Shown here one piece after another: positions 37,454 through 52,295 of a stretch of DNA of 64,000 bases. The notes beneath the pieces were generated by a model. The model saw nothing but the letters and a program-made list of their open reading frames with translations, ran no database searches and had not been told where the DNA came from. The stretch is taken from assembly GCA_902362375.1 (NCBI GenBank), contig CABIVS010000015.1, positions 1 to 64,000 on the forward strand, read 5' to 3'. The position numbers and the translations under genes are program-made. Source of the stretch: Bacteroidaceae bacterium (GTDB lineage Bacteria > Bacteroidota > Bacteroidia > Bacteroidales > Bacteroidaceae). Numbering within the stretch: position 1 is the stretch's first letter; every line of letters begins with the position of its first letter.

Positions 37454-39406
37454 TCATTTCACAGGTTCTATTTTTATAAAAAGTACTCCGTGTGAAGGTA
37501 TATCAGATTGATATTTATTGTTGTAAATGCCTTTGTCTTTTTGTTCCCAAAGATTACGTACTTTCTGTTTACCTTGAATATTCAGTTGATCCCAGAAAAT
37601 AGATATGTCCTGTTTATTATCGGATAGATTGAATAATCCGACTGCTATGGAACCATCTTTTAGTGGTTTACTCCATACTTCAATTTCTTTATTATTATCA
37701 GCATATACTCTGCTACCTTGTATACCGGCAATATCCTGGTTGATGGCTATTACTTCTCTGTTACTTAATAGATTCATTGTAAAATCATCCATCTGTTCCA
37801 GATCGCATCCTATCAGTAAAGGCGCTGCCAGAATACTCCATAAAGTGATATGCGTATATTGTTCATCAGGAGATAAATGTGTAGAATGTATATTTTTTCC
37901 CCAGCCAACCTTTCCTACAATGAGCATATCCGGGTCATTCCAACTGCCTGGTTTGGCAAATGGTTGCCACTTATCCTGAAGGAAACCTATGGTAGTCATA
38001 CTACACCAGGAATCATAAATATCTCCTGTTGTCCGCCAGGCATTTGTTAGATTGCTCCAGTCTTCTGCCAGTTCAAATGGGGCAGCATTGGAGATGCTAT
38101 ATAGAATATCTCTTCCCGATTGGCGTAAAAGATATGATAGTTCTGCTGTATGGGCTATATCATTAGTTACCCAGTCGTACTTAATATAATCGAATCCCCA
38201 TTCTGCCCATTGCTTTACGTCATTTTTAGCAAATGAAAATTCTCCATATCTGCGGCTTGAATTGACAACTTTACCATTACGTGTATCAGCACTGCTGCCA
38301 ATGTATCCGGCAAAAGTTTGTACCCACGGAGAAGAATATATTCCTATTTTGAGACCTTTACTATGTACATAATCAACAAGACCTTTCATATCAGGAAATT
38401 TATCGTTCGGCATTATTGCATTGTATTTTCCTCCACGTACGCCTTGCCATCCATCATCGATATTTATATAAGCATATCCATAATTGACGAGTCCCAGTTC
38501 TACCATGCGGTCGGCCATCCTTCTTATTTTCTTGTCATCAATGTCTGCTCCGAAAATGTTCCAGCTATTCCAGCCCATAGGAGGAGTCAGACTTATCTTT
38601 TCCCCGATTTCAAGAGTTAAGTCTTTAGTAGTTTCTCCATATTGATTTTTAGCGGAGATATGAACAGTATAGGTTCCCGGATTTATCGCTTTTCCTGTAA
38701 TAATGCCGGTATTGCTATCGATGGATAATCCTTCGGGTAAATTAGTTGCAGTTATATTTAGTGGTCTTTCTCCTGAAACAGGTACTGTAAACAGAAATGG
38801 ATTTCCCGGGCGGGCACCATATATATAAGGAGCATTAATCATAGGCTGCCTTGCCACAGCAGGAGTTAGGATGTATTCCTGTTCACGTTCTTTTTTTACC
38901 GAAACAGGATCGGCACCTTTCACTTCAAACCTGGCATTTACCCAGTTGGTGCGATCTCCGGCTATTCCATCTCCTGCATGATCGACACGTAAGATTAGAG
39001 ATTTTATACCCTTAACAGAAATATCTATTTGTTTTGCTTTTTCTCCTGCATGCATGATTCCACTTCGCCAGATGATTTTGCCATCTCCTAAAATTATAAA
39101 TTCGGCACTGGCTTGTTTTAATTCGTGTTCGGGTGCGGAATCATCTATCCCTGCAGATGCCTTGAAGGAGACTGTTTTGCCGTCAAGTTTTATGCGGAAT
39201 ACGCTTGCGGCATGTGTACCTACACCCCGGTCAAATTTTTCTCCGGCGATAGAAAGTGGTGTTTTCCACATTGATTGATTGGCTATTGCTTTACCTGCAG
39301 ATTGATCGACGTTAGAGAGATCTAATTCATCTAACCATACTATACGGGGAGCAGTTGTAAAGCTCGAAAGCAGTATGATTAATAATGCGGAGAAGTATTT
39401 TTTCAT
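37454..39406 (-). CDS. GH27 alpha-galactosidase with NPCBM and Ig-like domains (PUL 2)
   Basis: A 650-residue exported retaining alpha-galactosidase. Order: signal peptide, NPCBM carbohydrate-binding domain (about 20-165, KFDRGVGTHAASVFRIKL), a putative Ig-like He_PIG domain (about 185-270, NLPEGLSIDSNTGIITGKA), then the GH27 barrel starting LTPPMGWNSWN. The nucleophile is expected in YIKYDW and the acid/base Asp in WRTTGDIYDSW; NDPDMLIVG is also typical. A C-terminal beta-sandwich closes the protein. It is divergent from the regulator gene, and its promoter (39450-39443) lies beneath copy A of the PUL 2 module. Confidence 0.94.
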   Translation of the reverse strand: MKKYFSALLIILLSSFTTAPRIVWLDELDLSNVDQSAGKAIANQSMWKTPLSIAGEKFDRGVGTHAASVFRIKLDGKTVSFKASAGIDDSAPEHELKQASAEFIILGDGKIIWRSGIMHAGEKAKQIDISVKGIKSLILRVDHAGDGIAGDRTNWVNARFEVKGADPVSVKKEREQEYILTPAVARQPMINAPYIYGARPGNPFLFTVPVSGERPLNITATNLPEGLSIDSNTGIITGKAINPGTYTVHISAKNQYGETTKDLTLEIGEKISLTPPMGWNSWNIFGADIDDKKIRRMADRMVELGLVNYGYAYINIDDGWQGVRGGKYNAIMPNDKFPDMKGLVDYVHSKGLKIGIYSSPWVQTFAGYIGSSADTRNGKVVNSSRRYGEFSFAKNDVKQWAEWGFDYIKYDWVTNDIAHTAELSYLLRQSGRDILYSISNAAPFELAEDWSNLTNAWRTTGDIYDSWCSMTTIGFLQDKWQPFAKPGSWNDPDMLIVGKVGWGKNIHSTHLSPDEQYTHITLWSILAAPLLIGCDLEQMDDFTMNLLSNREVIAINQDIAGIQGSRVYADNNKEIEVWSKPLKDGSIAVGLFNLSDNKQDISIFWDQLNIQGKQKVRNLWEQKDKGIYNNKYQSDIPSHGVLFIKIEPVK

Positions 39407-39442
39407 TGTATTTGAAATTAGTATTAAATAAATTCTTTACTG

Positions 39443-39520
39443 CAAAAGTATAGGATAGGATTGATGAAGTTGAATAAAAAAGAGAATAAAATGAAAACAA
39501 AATCCGGACAAAACGCAAAT
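39443..39520 (-). promoter_or_regulatory. PUL 2 promoter module, copy A (GH27)
   Basis: Read on the minus strand: TTTTG units with G at 39509 and 39498 (period 11) and a degenerate third unit upstream, a pyrimidine-rich tract, then the -7 box TACTTTTG at 39450-39443. The distance from the last repeat G to the first base of the -7 box is 48 bp, nearly as in copy D. Being in the divergent GH27/regulator gap, it could also control the regulator. Confidence 0.8.
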
Positions 39521-39616
39521 AAACCACTTTATGCTTGACAATTACTAGATTTTATTTGTATTTTCACAGCGGATTTTTATTTCTAAATAATTAGTTCGTG
39601 TTTAATTTTAATATAA

Positions 39617-41020
39617 ATGATGGACGAATATAAGGATAAAAGGTACATAAAGGAAATAATAAAAGAATATAATATTTTATTAGAGTCGTGGGGTTCTTCG
39701 GAGTCCTGGGACTTAAATCAATTTAAAACACTGGAAAATATGATCTTCGAAACAACGAAGATCGATGTAAATGCTAATACACTTAAACGATTTTTTCAGC
39801 AGAAGACAGGCAATCCACAGTTGGCGACAAAAGATGCTTTATGTCGTTTCTTAGGTTATTCGGGGTATACCGACTTTGTAATGAAGAAAACGAAGAAAGA
39901 AGAGGCTATCAGTATCCAGACGGAAGACGTTGTTGAAGAAACAAAGGAGCATACAGATGACACAGAAAAAAATGTAAATAGTTCCCAGCTGGATAACACG
40001 TCGAATAAAGTGACAAAAGATCCGGAAGAGGTATCGAATCGTATCTATAAGAAAAATAAATGGTATGTAAATTTTACTGCTATACTATTATTGGCAATAG
40101 TCGGATATATGTTGTATACATATAAATTAAAGGATATGTATGTGGAATATCTGATTTCAAAAATAGAATTTACCACTTCACAAGTAAAAGGAATATGCCC
40201 GCTTACAGTCACATTCTCCTATCATATACCAGCTTCATTATTTGAAGATATCACTGTTGTATATGAAGAAGCTAATGGGGATGTATCCGAAAGAAAACTA
40301 AATGAAAATATAGATAAGATAAATGCCACCTATATATATGAAGGTGAAGCATTCTGTCATCTGAAGTATAAAGATAGAATTATAAAGACCATTCCGGTGG
40401 AGTGCCGCAAGACGGGGTGGTCGGTTTTCGTCCGTGAGGAAAGAAAGAAAATATTTCGAGTTTTTCCGATGGAGCAGGCTTACAATGATTCGGGATATGT
40501 AAGTTTACCAATAGAAAATGTCCCACAAGAAGCGCATACTAACCACATGTTTGTCAGTTATGTGTTTTATAAAGAAAAGTTGATAGACGGAGATAATTTC
40601 ATATACGAGGCACGCGTTCGCAATTCAAAACAGGAGAATGCTGTTCCTTGCTCGGATATTATCATGTATATACATTCGGATACAGCTATGCATGGCTTTG
40701 CTATGAATGAAAACGGATATGCTTATATAAAATTCATCAGTGGAGAAAATACAATTAAGGGAGATGAGTACAACTTAAGCCGGTTTAATTTTAACTCTTC
40801 CGAATGGCATGTCATGACTATCAAAGTAGTGAATAAGAAAACTACCTTCTACGTAGATGGAGAAGAAGTGTTAGGTATGGATTATAATGAACCTTTGGGA
40901 TATGCCAATGAACTTACGTTAAGATTTAAGGGATGCGGAGCTGTAGATTATGTGAAAGTCTACAATCTTGATGGTAAGGTTGTATATGAAGAAAACTTCG
41001 ATTCAGATAAAAGAAAATAG
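39617..41020 (+). CDS. Putative membrane-anchored transcriptional regulator with extracytoplasmic PKD/LamG-like sensor
   Basis: A 467-residue protein of no named family. Residues 1-95 are helical and charged, with an HTH-like section typical of Bacteroidetes regulators (NTLKRFFQQKTGNPQLATKD, then FLGYSGYTDF). A Glu/Asp/Asn-rich linker (about 96-145) leads to one transmembrane helix (about 150-168, FTAILLLAIVGYMLYTY) preceded by KKNKW, which orients the N-terminus inside. Outside lie a PKD-like domain (about 185-260, GICPLTVTFSY) and a LamG/concanavalin-like domain (about 320-460, SSEWHVMTIKVVNKKTTFYV). I infer glycan sensing outside and DNA binding inside. It sits among PUL 2 genes that share one promoter module. 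No histidine kinase, sigma factor or AraC domain is present. Confidence 0.65.
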   Translation: MMDEYKDKRYIKEIIKEYNILLESWGSSESWDLNQFKTLENMIFETTKIDVNANTLKRFFQQKTGNPQLATKDALCRFLGYSGYTDFVMKKTKKEEAISIQTEDVVEETKEHTDDTEKNVNSSQLDNTSNKVTKDPEEVSNRIYKKNKWYVNFTAILLLAIVGYMLYTYKLKDMYVEYLISKIEFTTSQVKGICPLTVTFSYHIPASLFEDITVVYEEANGDVSERKLNENIDKINATYIYEGEAFCHLKYKDRIIKTIPVECRKTGWSVFVREERKKIFRVFPMEQAYNDSGYVSLPIENVPQEAHTNHMFVSYVFYKEKLIDGDNFIYEARVRNSKQENAVPCSDIIMYIHSDTAMHGFAMNENGYAYIKFISGENTIKGDEYNLSRFNFNSSEWHVMTIKVVNKKTTFYVDGEEVLGMDYNEPLGYANELTLRFKGCGAVDYVKVYNLDGKVVYEENFDSDKRK

Positions 41021-41034
41021 TACTCTCTTTTCTT

Positions 41035-41069
41035 ACAACCATCTTATACATAGGTGGTTGTCTTGTTTT
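41035..41069 (+). terminator. Intrinsic terminator of the regulator gene
   Basis: ACAACCA (41035-41041) pairs with TGGTTGT (41055-41061), and pairing extends inward by three positions including one wobble. CTTGTTTT follows. It lies 15 bp after the regulator stop and directly before copy B of the promoter module, separating the regulator from the GH105 operon. Confidence 0.7.
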
Positions 41070-41160
41070 GTTCATATTTTGTTCCTGTTTTGTTTTACCT
41101 TTTTCTCTCTTTTCTTAGCCTTTTGTTTGCATGGTTGCGGATGATTTGGGATAGATTTGC
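41066..41160 (+). promoter_or_regulatory. PUL 2 promoter module, copy B (GH105 operon)
   Basis: Three TTTTG units with G at 41070, 41081 and 41092 (exact 11-bp period), followed by CCTTTTTCTCTCTTTTCTTA and the -7 box TAGATTTG at 41152-41159. The last repeat G lies 60 bp before the first base of the -7 box, exactly as in copy C. Over about 95 bp, copies B and C look about three-quarters identical by eye, although the genes they serve are unrelated. Confidence 0.85.
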
Positions 41161-41220
41161 AATTGTTATCATCGTCCTGTTGGGCGCGTTAACTAAATCT
41201 ATATAATCTGAAATGATCCG

Positions 41221-43032
41221 ATGAAAAAGAAGAAATGGATATGCTTGTTATTATCTGCATTGTTGGGGGTAGGCACTGCTTTTCCTCAACAGAGCAAAGA
41301 ATCACCTGTAGAAAAAGTAAAGAAGATTGGTGATAAATTGATTAGAGAAACTCCCTTTGCTTACAAGCTGGGACTTGCTTCTCGTAGTACTTCTTTCAAC
41401 GCGTTAAACTTTGTGGATTTCGGGCGTACCTTCGGTTTGGGACAAGAAGCTGTGGCCTATGCCTATACACAGCTATCGTTTCCCCGAGATACCACCATAC
41501 GTGTAGAAACAGAGCATAACGATGCCTGTAAAATCTGGTGTAACGGACAACTGGTTTATGAAAATAAAGGGAAGCGGGATATTAAGATAAACCGCGGAGA
41601 ACGAAGTATGCAGATGACTTCTTCATTCTTGCTTCCGTTGAAAAGTGGTAATAACAATGTGTTGATAAAGTCGGCCACTTTCGGCAAAGAATGGTGTGTG
41701 TTCTTACAACCACCAAGTGATAATGATGCCGTTTTATCCATTGTCCGAAGTTATCCTCAAATAGGTTTAACCAATTTGAATAATGTTGATAAACAAGTAT
41801 CCAACCTTACCAACTGGCTCATTATCGGACCTTTTCGGGGTGGCATTGACGTAGTGCATGAACCGGAACAGGAATTCAAGTTTGGATATATGTATAAAGG
41901 ACTTCATTGTCCGGTGACTTGGACAATTCCTAAAATAGAGGTACTCGGAGAGATGATAGATCCCGAAGTTTGGGGAACTACTTACCAATGGAATTACCAT
42001 AATGGAGGTGTTGCCTGGGCCATGCAGCAACTTGGTGAACTGACCGGAGCAGATAAATATACCAAATGGGCAACTGACTTCTGCGACTATCAAATGGAAG
42101 GCATGCCATTTGTTGACTATCAAGTCAACAATTTGCGGGCATATAATTCAGCCAATGCGATGGTAATTAATTCCACATTACTTGATTTTACATTAGCTCC
42201 CTCACTTCCCATTCTATACCGTTTACGTACAGATAAGGATTTTAAGAATAGAAACATTTATCAGGCATACATTGATAAAATGACAAACTATGCACGTTTC
42301 GGGCAAATCAGAAGTGAAGGAATGACCAATTATACCCGTGATACTCCGGAAAAATATACAGTGTGGGTAGATGATATGTTTATGGGTATTCCTTTCTTGA
42401 TACAAGCTGGATTGTATAGCAATTCACCGGAGTTGCGAAAGATATTCTTCGATGATGCAGCCAATCAGATTATAGATTTTACGAAACATGTATGGAACAA
42501 AGACACTCGTCTTTATATGCATGCTAATTATACATCACGCCCCGGCATTAAACTACCTCATTGGTCACGTGCCAATGGATGGGCTATTTGGGCTATGTCT
42601 GACGTATTGATGGCATTGCCTAAGAGTCATCCCAAATACAAAGCAATACTCAAGCAATATCAGACTTTTGTCTATTCTCTGATAAAATATCAGAGTCCTG
42701 ACGGATTCTGGCATAATGTAATCGATCGTAGCGATTCTCCCAAGGAAGTTTCGGGTACGGCCATATTTACAATGGGTATAGCACGCGGTATCAGGTATGG
42801 CTGGCTGGATAAGAAAAAATTCATACCAATTGCATTGAAAGGATGGGATGCAGTGGCATCCGAGATCGAAGACGATGGAACGGTACATAAAATCTGTATA
42901 GGAACCATGTGTACTGAAGATGTAAACTATTATATGAACCGTCCATTTTTCGATGATGATACACATGGATCGTTTGCCGTCATATTTGCAGGTATAGAAG
43001 TCCAGCGAATGATGGATGAATACGCCAAATAA
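41221..43032 (+). CDS. GH105 unsaturated uronyl hydrolase with N-terminal beta-domain (PUL 2)
   Basis: A 603-residue exported enzyme that removes unsaturated galacturonate or glucuronate from lyase products. The catalytic (alpha/alpha)6 domain fills roughly residues 240-600, with YTVWVDDMFMGIPFL (catalytic Asp), HWSRANGWAIWAM and GFWHNVIDRSDSPKEVSGTA split around 495-515. About 200 extra N-terminal residues after the signal peptide form a beta-rich domain (TTIRVETEHNDACKIWCNGQ) resembling sugar-binding modules; classical GH105 proteins are near 370 residues. First gene of a three-gene operon. It implies that a lyase acts in this locus; the 588-residue gene at 54062-52296 is the candidate. Confidence 0.9.
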   Translation: MKKKKWICLLLSALLGVGTAFPQQSKESPVEKVKKIGDKLIRETPFAYKLGLASRSTSFNALNFVDFGRTFGLGQEAVAYAYTQLSFPRDTTIRVETEHNDACKIWCNGQLVYENKGKRDIKINRGERSMQMTSSFLLPLKSGNNNVLIKSATFGKEWCVFLQPPSDNDAVLSIVRSYPQIGLTNLNNVDKQVSNLTNWLIIGPFRGGIDVVHEPEQEFKFGYMYKGLHCPVTWTIPKIEVLGEMIDPEVWGTTYQWNYHNGGVAWAMQQLGELTGADKYTKWATDFCDYQMEGMPFVDYQVNNLRAYNSANAMVINSTLLDFTLAPSLPILYRLRTDKDFKNRNIYQAYIDKMTNYARFGQIRSEGMTNYTRDTPEKYTVWVDDMFMGIPFLIQAGLYSNSPELRKIFFDDAANQIIDFTKHVWNKDTRLYMHANYTSRPGIKLPHWSRANGWAIWAMSDVLMALPKSHPKYKAILKQYQTFVYSLIKYQSPDGFWHNVIDRSDSPKEVSGTAIFTMGIARGIRYGWLDKKKFIPIALKGWDAVASEIEDDGTVHKICIGTMCTEDVNYYMNRPFFDDDTHGSFAVIFAGIEVQRMMDEYAK

Positions 43033-43067
43033 CTGATGTAAAAAAATAGATATCCAAATATAATATT

Positions 43068-49984
<6,917 letters not shown>

Positions 49985-50007
49985 GCTTTTAAATTTATAA
50001 AAGGGTC

Positions 50008-50080
50008 GTCCGAAAAGTCTTGATCTAATGAATCACCTTTGCTACAGCATATCGTAGCAAAGGTGATTTCTTTTTTCAGG
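50008..50080. repeat. Hairpin element related to the MITE-like sequence; probable terminator of the GH2 operon
   Basis: A perfect 15-bp stem, 50031-50045 with 50054-50068, around an 8-base loop, followed by CTTTTTT. Flanks (GGGTCGTCCGAAA before, GGTGATTTC within) resemble those of the element at 26019-26139, so it looks like a decayed copy of the same repeat family. It starts 24 bp after the GH2 stop and is well placed to terminate the operon. Confidence 0.65.
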
Positions 50081-50327
50081 AACTTTCAATCCTCTCGTCA
50101 GAATAAGGTGTAGCATTGGTCATTTAGAATTCAGTGATGAAAATGGCCAACTGTACACGGTCCTGAAAGTGTATTTGTATAATAAATGGAATAGTGTGTA
50201 TGTATCATAAATTTATCGTTTATATATATAGTACACGGTTGTTTGTTTCTTACGATATTTATTTTATTGAAATATCTTTATTGTTTATGCATAAACAGCT
50301 TTATCGTTTCTAATAGATTTTTGAAGA

Positions 50328-50362
50328 GTTTATTAGAAACGTTGTTTGAGTTTATTAAAAAC
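50328..50362. repeat. Direct repeat GTTTATTAnAAAC, period 22 bp
   Basis: GTTTATTAGAAAC at 50328-50340 and GTTTATTAAAAAC at 50350-50362. The same motif and period appear at 29113-29147. A perfect palindrome GTTTATGCATAAAC (50283-50296) lies just upstream. No gene start is close to it. Confidence 0.6.
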
Positions 50363-50409
50363 TATATGGAAGATTTTATCGGCATTTATATTGAATTTAT
50401 GTAACAAGA

Positions 50410-50577
50410 AAGGCTGCAGAATTCATAGAATTTCGCAGCCTTAGCTATTGACAGGATTTCTGTCCACTGTATTTTTATATAATTACTTAGTTTATTTGTT
50501 TCAATTTATTTGTTTTTAAATCCATTCTTTATTCGTCTTTTTTGATTGATGATCTATATTCTTGTTTTACAAATATA
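50410..50577 (-). ncRNA. Candidate orphan minus-strand ncRNA (about 155 nt)
   Basis: On the minus strand TTTG (50601-50598), a 20-bp spacer and TATATTTG (50577-50570) make a consensus promoter inside the 669-bp gap 49985-50653. The RNA would begin near 50563 and end at a hairpin with arms AAGGCTGC and GCAGCCTT (50442-50410) followed by TCTTG. A smaller hairpin (GACAG/CTGTC) lies within. No gene follows on this strand before the opposed GH2 gene, so this promoter does not serve a normal protein gene. A 12-codon frame is present but unremarkable. Confidence 0.5.
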
Positions 50578-50653
50578 CAACATAAAAAGAGCGTTTCCAA
50601 ATTTTTGCGATATACAGAATTAAAAGTATTCTTAGTGGTTTGTATTGAACACC

Positions 50654-52291
50654 TTACTTCTGAAATATTTCAGGGTATTTCCTGATAAAATAAACAGGCG
50701 TACAGCTCCAAGCGTGGCAATAGCTGTTGATAGGATAAAAATCGTATGGAGAAATAAAGTCGTTTGTAGGATCGTATGCCTCCCAAAATGTATCGGCTCC
50801 TTTGGCGATCATCCCTCCCCAATAATTGACTAAAGCCTCTTTGGCTTCGAGATTCATGCCACAATCTATCAGCGACTGAATATAATAATGATACATATAA
50901 GGAGTGCCGGGATAACAAACATCCTGTGTTGTAGTTAATGCTGATAAAGCCTTTTTGCCTTCGGCTTTACTGGTAACTCCGCTTAAAATCATCCATATCT
51001 GTGACGCATAAGAAATCTGTTTGTCACCTGTTCCGACGAAAAGGCCGGTTTTCCGATTGTATAAGTTTTTGCGGGCAGCCTTTATCATTTTGTTAGTTAA
51101 TGCAGGCAAGTCGGCAACTTCTTTTTCTTTTCCGAGCAGTTGAGCCAACTTATAGGATTCCTTTAGTGCAAATATGGATACTCCTTGTAAGGGAACCTCT
51201 TTATACAAATCCTCTTTCCAATCGAAGAAGACCCACCAGTCTTTCTTTACTTTCTCAAAATCCATCAATCCATTCGCCTTGACATTGGTACGGACAATAT
51301 CCAGTTGCTTTTTAGCCACAGGCCACAAGTCTTTGACAGTTTCCATATCGCCCGTTGCTTCCAGGTAGTCTTTCAATGTTACATTATACAGTAGCGCATA
51401 TTCATAAAGAAACTGTTTGTCCTGGGCTCTCGGTACAGGATTTTCAATTACTGTAGCCAACAGATATCCGTTCAGGTCGCTCAATCCGGCCAACAAATAC
51501 AAACACCGTTTTGTAAGGTCGTGCTGCTTGTAAGAATAATTGTTGCCAAGAGCTTCCAGATATAAATCCCCGATCCAAAGACGCTGATCTCTCTTCGGAC
51601 CATCCTCGTAAACGGTTTGCATACATTCTTTCAGTGTATTGAGTCCGACACGATCTATTTTCCTTATCATGGGATCAACTGTCTGCGGAAGCTCTTCAGG
51701 TATGTTTCTGGCAGAAGTTTGAGCCATACATTTTATATCATGTATGTTGAAATCATAATAAGGGGAACTGCCCAGCAACTCTATTTTCACATAGCGGAAA
51801 GCCAGCCTGCGTGAAAGATTGACTGTTTGCGGCACATACATTACAGAAACAACTTCGTCCTGCAGCCATGCCCTGCTTAAGCCTTCTTTATAAGAATCAA
51901 AAGGGACAGCCACTTCCGAAGGAACTTCCCCGAAGGTCAATTTCAACCTTAACGGACCGTCGGCTGCAAGCCCGGTACTCCTTACAGAGAAACTGAAATA
52001 TCCGGTCAGATGCTCTCCGAAGTCAATCGTAATTTCTTTTTTCAGTCTGAAAGGCATAGAGTATAAAGAGTCGATAGGACTGACATCTACTGCTTTGTAT
52101 TTCTGAAACGATTGTGCGTCGGGTACAATATCTACTACTTTCAGTGGCTTTTTCTCTGTGATTATAAGTTTCGGTTTATATTGCTCTGCTTTTTGTAGCC
52201 ACTGCTTACGGTTGTTCCCATAATAGTCTTGTGCAAAACAAGCGATTGTGATGAATACCAGTGTCAAGCTGAATAAGATAGATTTCGTCAT
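50654..52291 (-). CDS. Short GH78-type alpha-L-rhamnosidase (PUL 2)
   Basis: A 545-residue exported protein, last gene of the SusC/D operon. After the signal peptide (ACFAQ) comes one beta-sandwich (IDFGEHLTGYFSFSVRS), then an (alpha/alpha)6 barrel with EDGPKRDQRLWIGDLYLE, the GH78 signature carrying the predicted acidic residues, and GADTFWEAYDP with the predicted base Glu. It is much shorter than typical GH78 enzymes (the other GH78 here has 856 residues), lacking extra N- and C-terminal beta modules. It starts 4 bp after the preceding gene. Rhamnosidase activity is probable but not proven for this compact subgroup. Confidence 0.82.
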   Translation of the reverse strand: MTKSILFSLTLVFITIACFAQDYYGNNRKQWLQKAEQYKPKLIITEKKPLKVVDIVPDAQSFQKYKAVDVSPIDSLYSMPFRLKKEITIDFGEHLTGYFSFSVRSTGLAADGPLRLKLTFGEVPSEVAVPFDSYKEGLSRAWLQDEVVSVMYVPQTVNLSRRLAFRYVKIELLGSSPYYDFNIHDIKCMAQTSARNIPEELPQTVDPMIRKIDRVGLNTLKECMQTVYEDGPKRDQRLWIGDLYLEALGNNYSYKQHDLTKRCLYLLAGLSDLNGYLLATVIENPVPRAQDKQFLYEYALLYNVTLKDYLEATGDMETVKDLWPVAKKQLDIVRTNVKANGLMDFEKVKKDWWVFFDWKEDLYKEVPLQGVSIFALKESYKLAQLLGKEKEVADLPALTNKMIKAARKNLYNRKTGLFVGTGDKQISYASQIWMILSGVTSKAEGKKALSALTTTQDVCYPGTPYMYHYYIQSLIDCGMNLEAKEALVNYWGGMIAKGADTFWEAYDPTNDFISPYDFYPINSYCHAWSCTPVYFIRKYPEIFQK

Positions 52292-52295
52292 ATTA

